A stretch of DNA of 64,000 nucleotides from Protula sp. h YS-2021 (GCA_949752745.1 OX457028.1:4204952-4268951), one strand, 5' to 3'. Positions 43,432-57,679 are shown, numbered from the stretch's first letter. Notes: a model not told the origin generated them from the letters alone. Made by a program: numbers and translations.

Positions 43432-44393
43432 AAACATCGAGTAGAGAATTCGAGTTCGAGTTCGAGCAGAGAATTCAAGTTCGAGTAGAGTGCAAATTTT
43501 AGCAAAATAATGAGAGGCCAGAACATACGTAAAATAAAGCAAAGTGTTTACAAAGTATTTACTATAAGACCATACATAATCGTTTCAAAATTTATTTATG
43601 TGGAAGCAGATCACAAGAGGCACCCTGCTTTTATATGATGCTTTCAGTGAGATCCTGTAATAAAATTACCCACTTGAATGAGCAGTATAACCTCAAATAC
43701 ATCATAAACAATGCCCCTTTTCATTACATATGCTTGAAACTATTTCCTTCTCATCACCGCCTAGTGTGTATGTATTTCTGCGTTATCCATGGAGTTCACA
43801 CAGGTTTTCTTCAACAGCCACCGCGTCTTTTTTTTTATCTTTACATTATTTTATTTCAATTAATATCCCCAAGTCAAGTTTTTTGCTGTATATATTATTA
43901 TTTCGATGTTTCGAAATTTCTTCGAAATTACCTTAATTCGAATAACTTATCTGGGCACAGGCACTGCAATTTAATATCCGTGAAACATTTATCTCTCCTT
44001 TGTTTTCATAGCCCTTCTGTGGATCAAACGATACCCCGCCACTTTTTTCAAAGTTTCCAATCAATTGTGTTCGGTTCTGGTAAAAAGTGGTCCGCCTTCC
44101 GGGGTGGTCCTATTTTCGGGGGGTCCGATCCCGGGGTTCCACTGTAATATGATTACTTTGAAAATTTGATAATTTGTTATATTTTGAGAGTGTTAAATAT
44201 TGGTTTTACTGTCATATAGAAATATGTAAACAAAGTATATTCAATAGATTGAACTCTACTCGAGTATTTTTTCTGTACTCGATGAAATAAGTCTACTCGA
44301 GTTTTTTTTTCTGTACTCGATAAAAAAAGTGTACTCGAACTCGAAAAAGTGTACTCGAACTCGAAAAAGTCTACTCGATGTTTAGAATTTCTC
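43432..44393. mobile_element. Inverted-repeat element with perfect 9-bp target-site duplication (MULE-like)
   Basis: TAGGCAACT at 43423-43431 is repeated exactly at 44394-44402. The left end GAGAGCTACTAAACATCGAG and the right end, reverse-complemented (GAGAAATTCTAAACATCGAG), align without gaps. Both arms contain repeated ACTCGA(G)TTCGAG-type units. The 9-bp duplication and GAGA start favour a Mutator-like origin; if one base is assigned differently an 8-bp hAT duplication is possible. The interior has no recognised transposase and includes a Tigger-like terminus at 44075-44144. Confidence 0.7.
44075..44144. mobile_element. Tigger/pogo-like terminus nested in the MULE-like element
   Basis: Reverse-complemented, it reads CAGTGGAACCCCGGGATCGG then ACCCCCCGAAAATAGGACCA, with TA immediately outside (44145-44146). 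This is a canonical CAGTGGAACC start. The opposite terminus was not found, so it is a fragment or a solo end. Confidence 0.6.
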
Positions 44394-44402
44394 TAGGCAA
44401 CT

Positions 44403-44624
44403 ACTTGGGCTATTCTCAGTGCAATCCCCAGTTTAATTAACCCCAAAGTTGTGTCAAAGACGAGGTTAAAAGCATCAAAGAACGAAAACCAGACGACCTG
44501 CGTCAGTCCCTTATGCGGAATCTGTGGATCAGGAAAAAAATATCATTTGCTTGTTTTAGTATTCGTTGTTTGATATACGACAAAGCAAGTCTGTAAGGAA
44601 ACGATCAATTGCTAGTTCAAAATA
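44403..44624. other. Unique spacer, no gene seen
   Basis: No gene or repeat recognised. Confidence 0.5.
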
Positions 44625-44828
44625 AACACTGTGCCCAAAGGCAATGAAAAGTAATAAGACACTGTGCCCAAAAGGCAATGAAATGTCATGGGACACTGTG
44701 CCCAAAGGCAATAAAATGTCATGACACTGTGTCGAAAAGGCAATGAAGTGTCAAAAGACACTATGCTCTAAAAGGCAATGAAAAGTCATGGGACACTATG
44801 CCCTAAAAGGCAATGAAAAGTCATAAGA
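44625..44828. repeat. 33-36 bp minisatellite, about 6 copies
   Basis: Units of the type ACACTGTGCCCAAAAGGCAA followed by TGAAATGTCATGGG. Confidence 0.9.
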
Positions 44829-46204
44829 CAAGACAAACATAGAAGGATTCCGTGTTGCGGGGTTCACACAGCGCGGTGCCAATAGCAACGGCGAAGTCTG
44901 GCTACGTCACTTACTGACGACAACGCTCCAAGCGATGACAAAATTAGAGACAACTTAGGATGCCCCCCTCCCCCCCCCCCACCCCCTCCACCCCCCACAC
45001 TCACCCCCAACCATGCCCTCAATCCACCGTCCCTTTCCTTCAGACAGGTGGCGAATTGGTCATGCACAGCTTACATAATCAGGAACGTAATTGCAGCGGC
45101 GGATCCAAGAGAGTGGGGGGAGGGGTTCAGGAATTGTCACCCACACCCCCTACCCTCAACGCCTCCCCCCCCCCCTCAACCATCAATTCAAAAAAAAATG
45201 TGGCTGATAAAGTTCGCTTTTATAAGACAAAGTTTGACAGGTAAATCCGCTACTTCGCGTGTTTTTTTTTTTTCAAGTTGTCCCAACTTCTACTTAGTAT
45301 AATATAAATCTCTGATCTTTTACTCAACAGAAAATGCATAAATAGAGCCGCGTGTGAGCTAGGCTTAATAGAGTGCGTAGATTGGAAGCTCCCACCAGTT
45401 TTATTTCCCTGTCGCACAGAATGATAAGAAAATTACGGAGCCTGTGGATCTATAAAAAGAAGTAAATGAGTTAGTGAGAAGTTCTGTTATTGTTCATAAA
45501 AACGAATTCTAACGTTCCCTTTTCTCCGCTGTCATATATTTAGGACCAAAACAAACAATGCAGTTTTGATTCATGAGGTCAGATCTGTTAATTTCAGCGG
45601 ACCATGAGCGACCGAATCAAACCAGCAAAGCGTTAAAGTTTTTTTTTTTTTTTTTCTTTTTTTTTGTAGAAATAATATTTTGAGTGTAAGCTATGCGTTG
45701 CTCTATTACGCAAAAAGGCCGTGAGTCATAAAACTGATGATATGTGACGGACAGGAAATCATAGCGCTGTAACTCTTACATCAGACCAAAATACACATTC
45801 AGTCCCGATGAGGTGGGTGGGGCCGGGGGGGGGGGGTTGGGGGGGCACTCACGCACAAATTGGTTACCATGCATGTCCGTAACCTGTTTAAAACGACCTC
45901 CCACCCCCACCCCCCCCCCCCAAAAAAAAGGGCTAAGCTTAAAATCATACTTCCTTTTAGTTAAAACCGCTTAATTAGTACGTCTGGCCTCAAAATTATC
46001 CACCCCCACCCCTCCCGCAACCCTCCTTTCTCCAAGTTTTGTAATTTTGTTGCCAGTCGCGGTCCCTGCGGAGTGCAAATGAGGGGGTTATTGTCATTCA
46101 GTTTATTGCCAACAATAAACATTGCTTAAGGTCAGAAAACGACATCTATTATCGTTATTTTAAAATTAATTTAAAAACACAAAAGAGATATAAGTGAGAT
46201 CAAG
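44829..46204. other. Intergenic with G/C and T homopolymers, no gene seen
   Basis: C-rich tracts at about 44962-45005 and 45150-45178, a T run at 45637-45667, and G/C runs at 45820-45845 and 45900-45920. A dispersed repeat copy, GCACTCACGCACAAATTGGT then TACCATGCATGTCC, is at about 45846-45880. No gene supported. Confidence 0.5.
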
Positions 46205-46850
46205 AGAAAGAGTGAGTGAATGAGCGAGTGGCTGAGTGAATGAGTGAGTGTATGAACGAGTTAGTAAATGAGTGAATGAGAGGGTCAGCGAGCTAGTCAG
46301 TGAGTCAGTGAGTCAGTGATTAAGTGAATTGGTGAGTGAGTTGATGAGTGAGTGGCAGAGTGACTGTGCGAGCGAGCGAGTGAGTGAGTGAATGAACGAA
46401 TGAGTGAGTGAGTGAGTGACTGTGCGAGCGAGTGAATGAGTGAGTGAATGAAAGAGTGGCTGAGTGATTGAGTGACTGTGAGAGCGAGTGAGGGAGTGAG
46501 TGAGTGTATGAACGAATTAGTAAATGAGTGAATGAGTGAGTCAGCGAGCTAGTCAGTGAGTCAGTGAATGAGTGAATTGGTGAGTAAGTGGATGAGTGAG
46601 TGGATAAATGAATGACTGAGTGGGCGCGTGAGTTTGTTAGTGACTGAGTGAATGACTGAGCGAGCGGGTGAATGAGTGAGTGAGTGAGTGAGTGAGTGAG
46701 TGAGTGAGCGAGTGAGTGAGCGCGTGAGCTGGTTAGTGAGTGAGTGAGTGAGTGAGTCAGTGAGTCAGTGAGTGAGGGCGTGAGTTGGTGAGTGAGTGAA
46801 TGAGTGAGTGAGTGAATGAGTGAGTGTGTGAGTTGATTTATGAGTGAACG
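46205..46850. repeat. (GAGT)n-type imperfect microsatellite, about 640 bp
   Basis: GAGTGAGTGAATGAGTGAGT variants with larger repeated blocks. For example, GAACGARTTAGTAAATGAGT then GAATGAGNGNGTCAGCGAGC recurs near 46255 and 46510, about 255 bp apart. Confidence 0.93.
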
Positions 46851-49583
<2,733 letters not shown>

Positions 49584-49799
49584 GCCGTGGAGAAAGTAGG
49601 CGGGGCCTGGAGGTGGGGAGCTTATATTGAGGCCAAGCGCGGTTCACACTGAATTTCAATGTCGTGAACCTAAGGTACGTGGGGAGGGTGTGGGAGTTAA
49701 TTTTCATTCAGTACTCCGTGTTTTTACACACAAAGTGAGTACTCTTTCAGAACAGCACACCATGTTTTATTATAAATGGGTTATTATTTCAAACTTAGT

Positions 49800-50310
49800 A
49801 CTCCTTGCTAAGAAACCTTGGACACGCATGGTAACGAGTGAGAGAACTGGGGGGGGGGGGGGGGGGGGAGAAGGCTATGGGCGGATGGGCGGATGAGGTA
49901 GGGGGAGGTCCGGTGTGTCAAAGGGCATGGTAACGAGTTGCTACGTGAGCGCCTCATCCCCCGACCCCCGCGGGGGAGAAGGGGATGGACGGAGGATGGG
50001 GGGGGGGGGAGGAGGTTCAATGTGTCATAGGGTTCCCCTTCGTTTGGAGCAAAAGGGTTGATGTCACCCCTTCACCCCCCTCGTCGTCCCGTAGAACAGG
50101 TGTAAAGGGAGAGGGAGGTGGTATGTCTTAGGGTACCCTTCGCGTGAGTAATGGGGCTAATGTCACGCCTGGCAACTAGTTGCTACGTGAGCGTCCTCCT
50201 CCCCCTCCCCCTCCGTCACCCTGGAGAAGGGGGTGGAACGGGGGTGGAAGAGGGCAAGGGGTGTGTCATAGGGCACCCTTCGTGTGAGTAATGGAGCTAA
50301 TGTCTCACGA
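49800..50310. repeat. Complex tandem repeat, unit about 110-130 bp, G/C-rich
   Basis: TAGGGTTCCCCTTCG, TAGGGTACCCTTCG and TAGGGCACCCTTCG, each followed by GTGTGAGTAATGG-like and GCTAATGTC-like sequence, begin near 50028, 50140 and 50269. AGTTGCTACGTGAGCG recurs near 49937 and 50177. G homopolymers and the CCCGACCCCCGCGGGGGAG hairpin (49960-49978) sit between them. Confidence 0.7.
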
Positions 50311-50629
50311 CACAAAATTGCATTCAAAATAATAACGCCAATAACCAGAATGATGCAAGCCCAGTAATTACTCTCCCAGTCCTATTTTACTTTTTTATTT
50401 TATTTATTTCCTTTTTTTATTATTATTCATGTGTTTTTGTAGTTCGTGGAAGCGTTGGCTTGTAAGTAGCCTTAAGGAAACTCCATCTATTGTTAAGGGG
50501 GTTGATCGTAATCACAATAATATATATGTGCATAGCTGCACAAACACACACACGGCCCCCTCCCCCCGCCCCCTCTCCCCGCCCCCTCTATCACACCACA
50601 GACATGCTAAATAAAGAAGACTTCTCCAT
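50311..50629. other. Intergenic, no gene seen
   Basis: T-rich run at 50390-50425 and a C-rich tract at 50553-50590. No gene supported. Confidence 0.5.
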
Positions 50630-50818
50630 CAGGAGTATTATTCTGCTCTGTCCTTATTTTTAAGGATGTCCTTATTTTTAAAAAAATAAGGATAACAAAG
50701 CTATTCTGCTGTATCCTCAAAGTCTTTTAAAAATAAGGATAAAACTTAAGGATGAACTATCTAATCTCATGAATAAGGACGTCCTTAAATATAAGGACAG
50801 AGCAGAAGACCACTCCTG
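50630..50818. mobile_element. 189-bp palindromic MITE
   Basis: The left end CAGGAGTATTATTCTGCTCT then GTCCTTAT. The right end, reverse-complemented, is CAGGAGTGGTCTTCTGCTCT then GTCCTTAT. Further internal pairing occurs through TTTTTAAGGAT and AAAATAAGGAT motifs. Nearly the whole element can fold as a hairpin. A CAGGAGTGG start is hAT-like, but no convincing 8-bp duplication is visible. Confidence 0.7.
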
Positions 50819-51138
50819 TATCTCGATATGAAACTGCTGGGTGCGTGCCCCACTTTAGTTTATAAATCACATTACTGGTTGGTGGCAATGATTTTGCAAA
50901 GTCAATGGGTCAGTTCGTGGGATACTTGATTAAGTTAAAATTCTTTTTATTCACAAAACACATTGTTTTTTCTCACCTTTACCGATTTCAAACAAAGCTA
51001 AAGAGACCGGGAAATGTTGAACTGGGGGGGGGGGGGAGGAGGCGGGGGAGCTGGGGGGGGGGGAGAGGGGGAGGGTGAGTAAGGGCGGGAAGGGGAGTAA
51101 TAATGCTGATGAGACAATGAGAAACTGTTACAGTGGTG
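50819..51138. other. Intergenic, no gene seen
   Basis: Unique AT-rich sequence followed by a G-rich tract at 51025-51075. Confidence 0.5.
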
Positions 51139-51800
51139 AGAAAACTCGCACATGGCAGGTGTTGCCAGCACATTTTTCCCCGAGAAAAGTCGCACATGGC
51201 AGGTGTTGCCAGCACATTTTTACCCGAGAAAAGTCGCACATGGGAGGTGTTGCCAGCACATTTTTCCCCGAGAAAAGTCGCACATGGGAGGTGTTGCCAG
51301 CACATTTTTCCCCGAGAAAAGTCGCACATGGGAGGTGTTGCCAGCACATTTTTCCCCGAGAAAAGTCGCACATGGGAGGTGTTGCCAGCACATTTTTCCC
51401 CGAGAAAAGTCGCACATGGAACGTGTTGCCCGCATATTTTTTTCCCCGAGAAAAGTCGCACATGGGAGGTGTTGCCAGCGCATTTTTCCCCGAGAAAAGT
51501 CGCACATGGGAGGTGTTGCCAGCACATTTTTCCCCGAGAAAAGTCGCACATGGGAGGTGTTGCCAGCGCATTTTTCCCCGAGAAAAGTCGCACATGGGAG
51601 GTGTTGCCAGCACATTTTTCCCCGAGAAAACTCGCACATGGCAGGTGTTGCCAGCACATTTTTCCCCGAGAAAACTCGCACATGGGAGGTGTTGCCAGCA
51701 GATTTTTCCCCGAGAAAACTCGCACATGGCAGGTGTTGCCAGCACATTTTTACCCGAGAAAAGTCGCACATGGGGGGTGTTGCCAGCAGATTATTTTTCC
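51139..51800. repeat. 44-bp satellite array, about 15 copies, open in all six frames
   Basis: The unit is GAGAAAAGTCGCACATGGGA then GGTGTTGCCAGCACATTTTT then CCCC. Copies are nearly identical; variants include AAACTCGCAC, GGCAGG and GCGCATTT. Forty-four is not a multiple of three, so each strand cycles through three frames, and none of the six contains a stop across the array. The result is a 44-residue period in every frame. Nothing upstream suggests a gene. Confidence 0.97.
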
Positions 51801-53945
51801 CGTCCAGACTGAGACCGGAAACAGAATGAAAGGCCCAACTGGTGATGTTGTCGGGAATAGAATCTCCAGACGGAATGTAGTGACAAACGATTGAACTAAT
51901 TTATAATTGATCAAACTACAAAGATAAGAACTAGACCGTTTTCGTTACCGAGTAGCGAAAATTACACTTGGGAGCCACAAAAATTCAGTTCTAAACACTA
52001 AAAACAAAAAAATTTATAATTCTTTTAAAGTGTCTGGGAACCGAAAATGTATGAATCGATGGAGCGCCAAATCTTTATCCGCACACACACAGACAATCAC
52101 ACACACATACACACAAATACACACACATACGCACACAGTGCAGTATTTAATCTGCCTGATTTTCTTGCATTCACTCTTTTCGCCTCTTCACATCTGCCAC
52201 GTCACGGGCCAGTTTTCAAAATCAGTCTTTCCTGCCGTTGCAAGTTATTAGATTTTTTTTTGCTGATGATCTCTAGAGATATCAACCTGTTATGTTTTAA
52301 CACAAAGCGGATGGATATGAAAAGTAGTTCCAGTCGTTCAAATAAGAGGACTATTGCTCGAGCAATATGCCCGAGAGTCTGGTGGGATAAAAATGGCATA
52401 ATACGAATCAGAGTGTGGGCTGTTCCTTGATTAAGAGGTCAAGAGTGGCTGCTTAACAGGGCTTCGCTCTGTGGCCTATAGAACTACGAATTGAGATCAA
52501 TCCGGGACTGACTACCTGTCATCGACGATCACAGAATGTGGAATCTCTCGTATGATTGCGGATTACCACCGGAAACTGTGAACTGCAGAAGTGGTGCTCC
52601 GGGGGATGGTGGTGGGGGGCAGAGGGGTGCACTCACGTACCAACTGGTTACCATGCGCGTCCATGGCATTTAAAATGACCCCTAAATGCGCAGTGATAAT
52701 TTTGAAATAATAAACCCTTTTTTAACCGAACGCGGGGTTGAAATTACTGAAATAACCCATATTTTTTTTTGTACTGAAAAGCACTGTTTTCTTTAACAAA
52801 GTTGGCACTCCCCATGGACTGCATCTGGCTTCAAAAATCGCCCCCTTTCTCCGCGTTTTTTTTTCTTTTGGACACGCATAATAACACCTTTCATACCCAG
52901 TGCCCACCCTCCCCTCTCCCCCCCCCCCCCCCCCCACCGTAGCCCCTCAGGAGTGGTGCATAGTCTTTTTGCAACATAACCTGTTTCACTTCTAATTTTA
53001 GTCCTCAAATAAATGACCACCGAATTTTTTTTTAAAATGACGTTGAACACACAATACCAGGCCTACACACAATATCGAGCCTACCCTCCGCCCCATCCCT
53101 CACCCCTCACAAACATACCAAGTGATTTAGCACAAAACTTAAGGTGCCTTGCAAGGATTTCTTCTTATCATTTATTTTGAGACAGGAGCCACAAGTGGGA
53201 CTATTTAAGCTTTACTGCCTTGACAAAATTGGTGAAGGCGGAATATAAATTGCACACTTGTGTAGGCCTAATTTTTTGTGCGGATAAAATAGGAGCTAAT
53301 CTAATCTACGATATTGCATGGAAAAAAATGATGAGAATGATAAGAAATGTGAGCGCAGAAATGACAGGAGGGATAAATCAATCAGGGCTTCTTCTGACAA
53401 GAAAATACCTGTCTTTTTTGTTATAAAACCTTACAGCTATTTGGCACTATAATCTAGTCATAAATAAAGACCGAGCCAACGAAATATTATGTCAGACACT
53501 GATTGGTCTGTATAGATTATGACGTCACATCCTGTATTTCTGGACACTGTACAAGTACCTACATTACACATTGAGTTTTAATATCTTTGGATGAGTAAAA
53601 CGTAACGTTTAAAAAATAAGGCATTGGTTTAGGATACATTCACGACTGAGTGCATAAAAAAACTCAACAGTTTGTATGACCACAGAAGTGCAGGATAATT
53701 TTAGCCGACTGGCAGATTGTTTTGATGGTCGTGCTGTCGGGTAGGTTGAAGATGTTAATTTTTTAACAGCCTCCTTTTCAGTTTTGGCGCGCAGGATGTG
53801 GAGGGGGTGGGGGAATGCATGACTAGATCCAGGAATTTCATGGCGGGGGCGGAGTTGGGGTGGGGGGAATGGGGAGCAGGGACTGGCCAGAGAGTGACAT
53901 TTGCAAGATATCCAGGTTTTTGAAACCAGGCTGGTTCTTGAATAA
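51801..53945. other. Intergenic, no gene seen
   Basis: No gene supported. A CACA-rich stretch lies at 52081-52137. A dispersed repeat copy, GCACTCACGTACCAACTGGT then TACCATGCGCGTCC, is at about 52625-52660, and a C homopolymer at about 52917-52936. Confidence 0.5.
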
Positions 53946-54045
53946 AGTAAATAATGAGAACCAGGTTTTGACTGGTTTTTCAAAACCTAAGGGCGAAGCC
54001 CGCAGGTTTTGAAAATCCAGTCAAAACCTGTGTTCGAATTATTTA
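53946..54045. repeat. 100-bp imperfect hairpin
   Basis: GTAAATAATGAGAACCAGGT ... TTTTCAAAACCT pairs with AGGTTTTGAAAA ... ACCTGTGTTCGAATTATTTAC around the loop AAGGGCGAAGCCCGC, which is itself a small stem. Related AGGTTTTG and AAAACCTG motifs recur at about 54650-54685, so this may be one end of a larger element spanning the Crypton-like fragment. Confidence 0.75.
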
Positions 54046-54268
54046 CCGTTTTTCAATCATTAGTAGGGAATTTTCTCCAAGCAAGAAGTGGTCAGTCAAA
54101 ACCTCCCTTTGTTCGCTTGCGAAACTTTGGACAAATGCTAATTCAATTAATAAGTGTGAAATACATCAAAAGCTGGTTTCACGTTATAAAAAGCTGACGT
54201 AGAATCAATTTCATCGACTTTTCTAACAGGCGGGCCAAACGGCTAACAACAAAATTGATAATACATAA

Positions 54269-54614
54269 GATATTGAAAATGGTGCTGATTTTGTCAGTTT
54301 TTATGGCGACTTAACACAGGTTCTAAATCAAAGTGATAGTGCTGATTCCACGGACATTTTTATATTACAAAGCGAAACAAATCAAGAAAATGAAAATTGT
54401 GACGATTCACTGGACAAAATTCTGTCACAAATCGATACCGAGGGGATTAATGATAAACCCCGAGAGTGACCGCTCTCTTGACCTGATCGACACAAATATA
54501 TTTGAAAACCACACGGAAAATCAGTATCCAAAGTTTGAAGACAACAGTGACTGTGGGGAAAGTACAAGATTTCGTTTCGTGTCGGAGGAAGAGGCATGTC
54601 TAAATAAAAAATAA
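54269..54614 (+). pseudogene. Frameshifted N-terminal fragment resembling Crypton-type recombinase proteins
   Basis: The frame from 54269 reads DIENGADFVSFYGDLTQVLN then ILQSETNQENENCDDSLDKI and stops at TGA near 54468. Another frame continues ESDRSLDLIDTNIFENHTEN and ends STRFRFVSEEEACLNKK at TAA 54612-54614. An acidic Asn/Asp/Ser-rich lead ending in RFxxVSEEExxxLxxKK resembles the N-terminus of animal Crypton/KIAA1958-like (DUF3504) proteins. The recombinase domain itself is absent. Moderate-to-low certainty. Confidence 0.35.
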
Positions 54615-54966
54615 AAATCAAACGGTTTTCTTTTTTTACAGCCTCGATTTCAAATAGGTTTTGCCTTAGAAAACAAAACCTGTTACAATATTAGAAAGTG
54701 ACCTACTTATGATTGAAATATTACTTCCTCCCAGTCTCTGACTTAAGCAGACTTTGACCCAGACGTCACCATCTTTTTTTCATCAGATTTGCAATGACAA
54801 TGGGTAGGTTTGAGAACTGTTACAGAAGATAGTTACGGCACAAGATATTGCAGATTATCACAACCGTTCTCTAACAACAGCTAAAAGGGGCATCAGGATT
54901 TACTTTTTATCCAGATATTTCGCAAAAAAAAAAAACCTTGACTATCGATGAGTTGTTTACTGAGTA
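54615..54966. other. Intergenic, no gene seen
   Basis: It contains the AGGTTTTGCC / AAAACCTGTTACA motifs related to the hairpin at 53946. No gene supported. Confidence 0.45.
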
Positions 54967-55168
54967 GATGATGGGGTTTTGAACCCACAGAGTGGGGTAT
55001 AAACATGTATAGACATTCATCCCGGTTCTATATTATAGCACATGATTTTAAGCTGGAGATAGGAAACGTGTTGTGTACATGATGGGCTTTTGAACCCACA
55101 GAATGAGATATAAAAATAAATAAACATTAATCCCGGTTTTAAACTGGAGATGGGAAATCTGTTGTATA
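54967..55168. repeat. Tandem duplication, unit about 110 bp
   Basis: GATGATGGGGTTTTGAACCC then ACAGAGTGGGGTATAAA is repeated as CATGATGGGCTTTTGAACCC then ACAGAATGAGATATAAA. Both continue through ACATTNATCCCGGTT and CTGGAGATRGGAAA. Confidence 0.8.
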
Positions 55169-55554
55169 CAACGTCTTTTTTTACTACGCACTGGGGATTC
55201 CATTAACATAATAGGGAGAAGGGCTACTTTTCAAAAAATATCCATCCTCTCTGTCTTTACGCATAACAGATATGATCTCCTCAGAGGTCAGCTATTTTAT
55301 AACAACGGACCTGACAAAAACCGCGACTGTTTATGACCTTGAATTCTCACCAACCTCCCTTCCCCCTCCCCCACCCCCAAGTTTTCTGAGCAGTAAGAGT
55401 CACGCAGGCCTTGAGGAACCAATATGAACTGTGAAATAAGTCTTAGAATTCCAAAGTTACCGTAAATTGGGACAGCACTTTTTCACATTGAGCAATGGCA
55501 CTTGTTGTGTGAACATGACATGAGCAGTTGTGGGGGGTCATCCATAAAGTATTT
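55169..55554. other. Intergenic, no gene seen
   Basis: No gene supported. Confidence 0.5.

Positions 55555-55652
<98 letters not shown>
55555..55652. repeat. Compound (AC)n-(AT)n microsatellite
   Basis: About 25 bp of AC followed by about 72 bp of AT. Confidence 0.96.
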
Positions 55653-55653
<1 letters not shown>

Positions 55654-56582
55654 ATATTTTAGGACATCTGACCCATGGAAACAACATTTGTGACGTCATC
55701 TATTGACTATAACATAAGAGTATTGACTATATTATCAAAGTGTGCATCTTTGCAGAACCTGAACCGCACCCCCCCAAGCCCATCCTCATGCCCAACCCGT
55801 CCCCTCCTCTCCCCCCCCCCCCCCAAACCCACCCCAGAATGCTCCCACTTCTATATATACTTTCTGGACGGCCTTTTAGGAAAAGGAAACATTGCAGAAA
55901 CAAGAAAATAAGAGATTAGTTGATTAAAAGGACAGCCTGCAAGAGTGCTGAATGCGACCCCTGATGTCTGACACTTTTGTCGAGATGTATGTTTGGCAAG
56001 CCTGACGATAGTTATGGTTTCGATTCTGAATACGACCCCTAATTTTTAACACTTTAGGTCCAGACACGTGTATATATATATGTGTGTTTGTTGGCTGTGT
56101 TTTTGGAATCTAACTATTCCAAAACGAAGAAGTCAGTCGTTTAAACTGATGAAATTCAAACTCGTTTCGAATCCAACCTAAAAAAAAGCAAAAGCTATAT
56201 CATCTACAAAGGATTTTGTTTCTCGGTTTGTATTATTTTTTTTCCAGTTTAACAGCCTAAAAAAAGAGCAATATTCTAACGATTTGCCAACTTATTTCAT
56301 TGTTGGGAAATACGATCATAATTCAATGAGTCGTCACTGGCCAAAGAGGTGACTATAAGTGATCTCACAGTTTATATGAAGCTTATGAACTAAAACAAAA
56401 AGAGCAAGATATTCTCAAAGAGGATGTTAAATCAAATTTAAAATGAATATGAAATGGATCCTTTCTGTGTTTTTTATTTTTTATTTTTGAAGTAATGGTT
56501 ATTGAATTTGAATGTACTGTTTAATTGCACATCGCTTCCATCGTCGGCTTGTCGAGTGATCCGCGTTTGATATTTTTTGCAG
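55653..56582. other. Probable intron sequence upstream of the transmembrane exon
   Basis: A C-rich run lies at 55768-55835. GAATGCGACCCCTGATGTCT and GAATACGACCCCTAATTTTT are a loose repeat at 55951 and 56028. No other exon was recognised. It ends in the acceptor TATTTTTTGCAG. Confidence 0.45.
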
Positions 56583-56814
56583 GTGACGCTTACAGGGGGG
56601 ATATGGATGCCATACTAATATCGTCAATAGCGGTCGGTAGCGTCGTCGTCGTGACGTTGAGTGTCTTCATCTTTGTCGTAATTAGACATCGGTACCGACC
56701 CGCGGCGCACAAAAACGACAAGTACATTAGCATCGATACGGGGCTAGGACCGCAAGTGACATCATGCTACGCGGCGGAGTACGTCCAATATCCGCATAAA
56801 CAACCGCTAGAAAG
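56583..56814 (+). CDS. Internal exon of a host gene: transmembrane segment and tyrosine-containing cytoplasmic stretch
   Basis: Acceptor TATTTTTTGCAG ends at 56582 and donor GAAAG|GTATGTTTTA begins at 56815, giving 232 bp open in the implied phases (phase 1 in, phase 2 out). The peptide starts with a short extracellular part (GDAYRGDMD). A hydrophobic helix follows (AILISSIAVGSVVVVTLSVF then IFVVI), then a basic stop-transfer (RHRYRP). The cytoplasmic part has several tyrosines (KYISIDTG; CYAAEYVQYPHKQPLER). A phase-1 intron just before a membrane helix is common in animal type I receptors. The exon is CpG-rich and non-repetitive, unlike the surroundings. The protein family cannot be named from one exon; a receptor or adhesion protein is plausible. 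No neighbouring exon is visible in the window. Confidence 0.6.
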
Positions 56815-57477
56815 GTATGTTTTAGTTAGTTATTTATTTATTTATACTTAGCCCCCCCCCCACCCTCACCCGCCCCCACCCCGCCCCCCTGCACCAAGAT
56901 ACGCCCAACCATAGATTAGATTTGTTGACGGTTTGAAGCTGACTTTTTTCGCAATGAGGCAAAACTTGCAAAGCTATATCACAGTACAGGACCCTCTTCC
57001 ATTCCTTTCACTTCCCCATCCCCACCCCACTCTCCCACCCTACCCCGTACCCCCTCCTCCCCCCGTGTGATTGAAAAAAGTCCTAGTTCCACCCAGTTAA
57101 CAGTTCAAAAACTACAACACGCAAGGAAAAACAAATGCGCTTAATATATTCTCTGTGAATAAATTAATGTTTTGCCATTGAACTAAACTGAGATCCAGGA
57201 ATAGCTATCCCGGATCTTCGAGCCTATAAATGATCTATAGCACAAACAAAAATGATTGATAAAAAAAGTGATGTCCGGTAATGATTAAAGATAAAAACAA
57301 AAGACTGACAGATACCTGAACTTCTGGCCTTAACGATACTGTGCATACATTTTTTGTCGGCTGTTTCTGGAGTACATGGTATCCCGGTTTTATAAAATAG
57401 AGGACTGGTTTTATAAGTTTCCCTGTGAAGTACAAGCTGTCATTTTTGTTTGTTTTTGTTTTTTTTTTTGTATGTGT

Positions 57478-57526
<49 letters not shown>

Positions 57527-57679
57527 TCAGGAAACTCACAAACGTGGCAGTTGCCTTGGAAATGGAAAGTTACAAAAAAAAAAGAACAAAAAAAGACAAA
57601 GAAACAAAGAGACGCCCGACAAAAAACGAAGTGTCACACAAATGTAAAAAAAAAAAACTAATATCACGTCACACCCAGT
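56815..57679. other. Probable intron or intergenic sequence, no gene seen
   Basis: C-rich runs at 56849-56890 and 57005-57065 and a T homopolymer of about 45 bp at 57480-57525. Confidence 0.5.

Noticed and set aside
43635..44147. 170-codon plus-strand frame
   Set aside because: It lies inside an inverted-repeat element, ends in the Tigger-like terminus, and has AT-driven Phe/Ile/Leu composition with no motif.
51075..51894. Long frames on both strands across the 44-bp array
   Set aside because: All six frames are open because the unit lacks stops, so openness is no evidence for a gene. Kept as a repeat with a separate finding.
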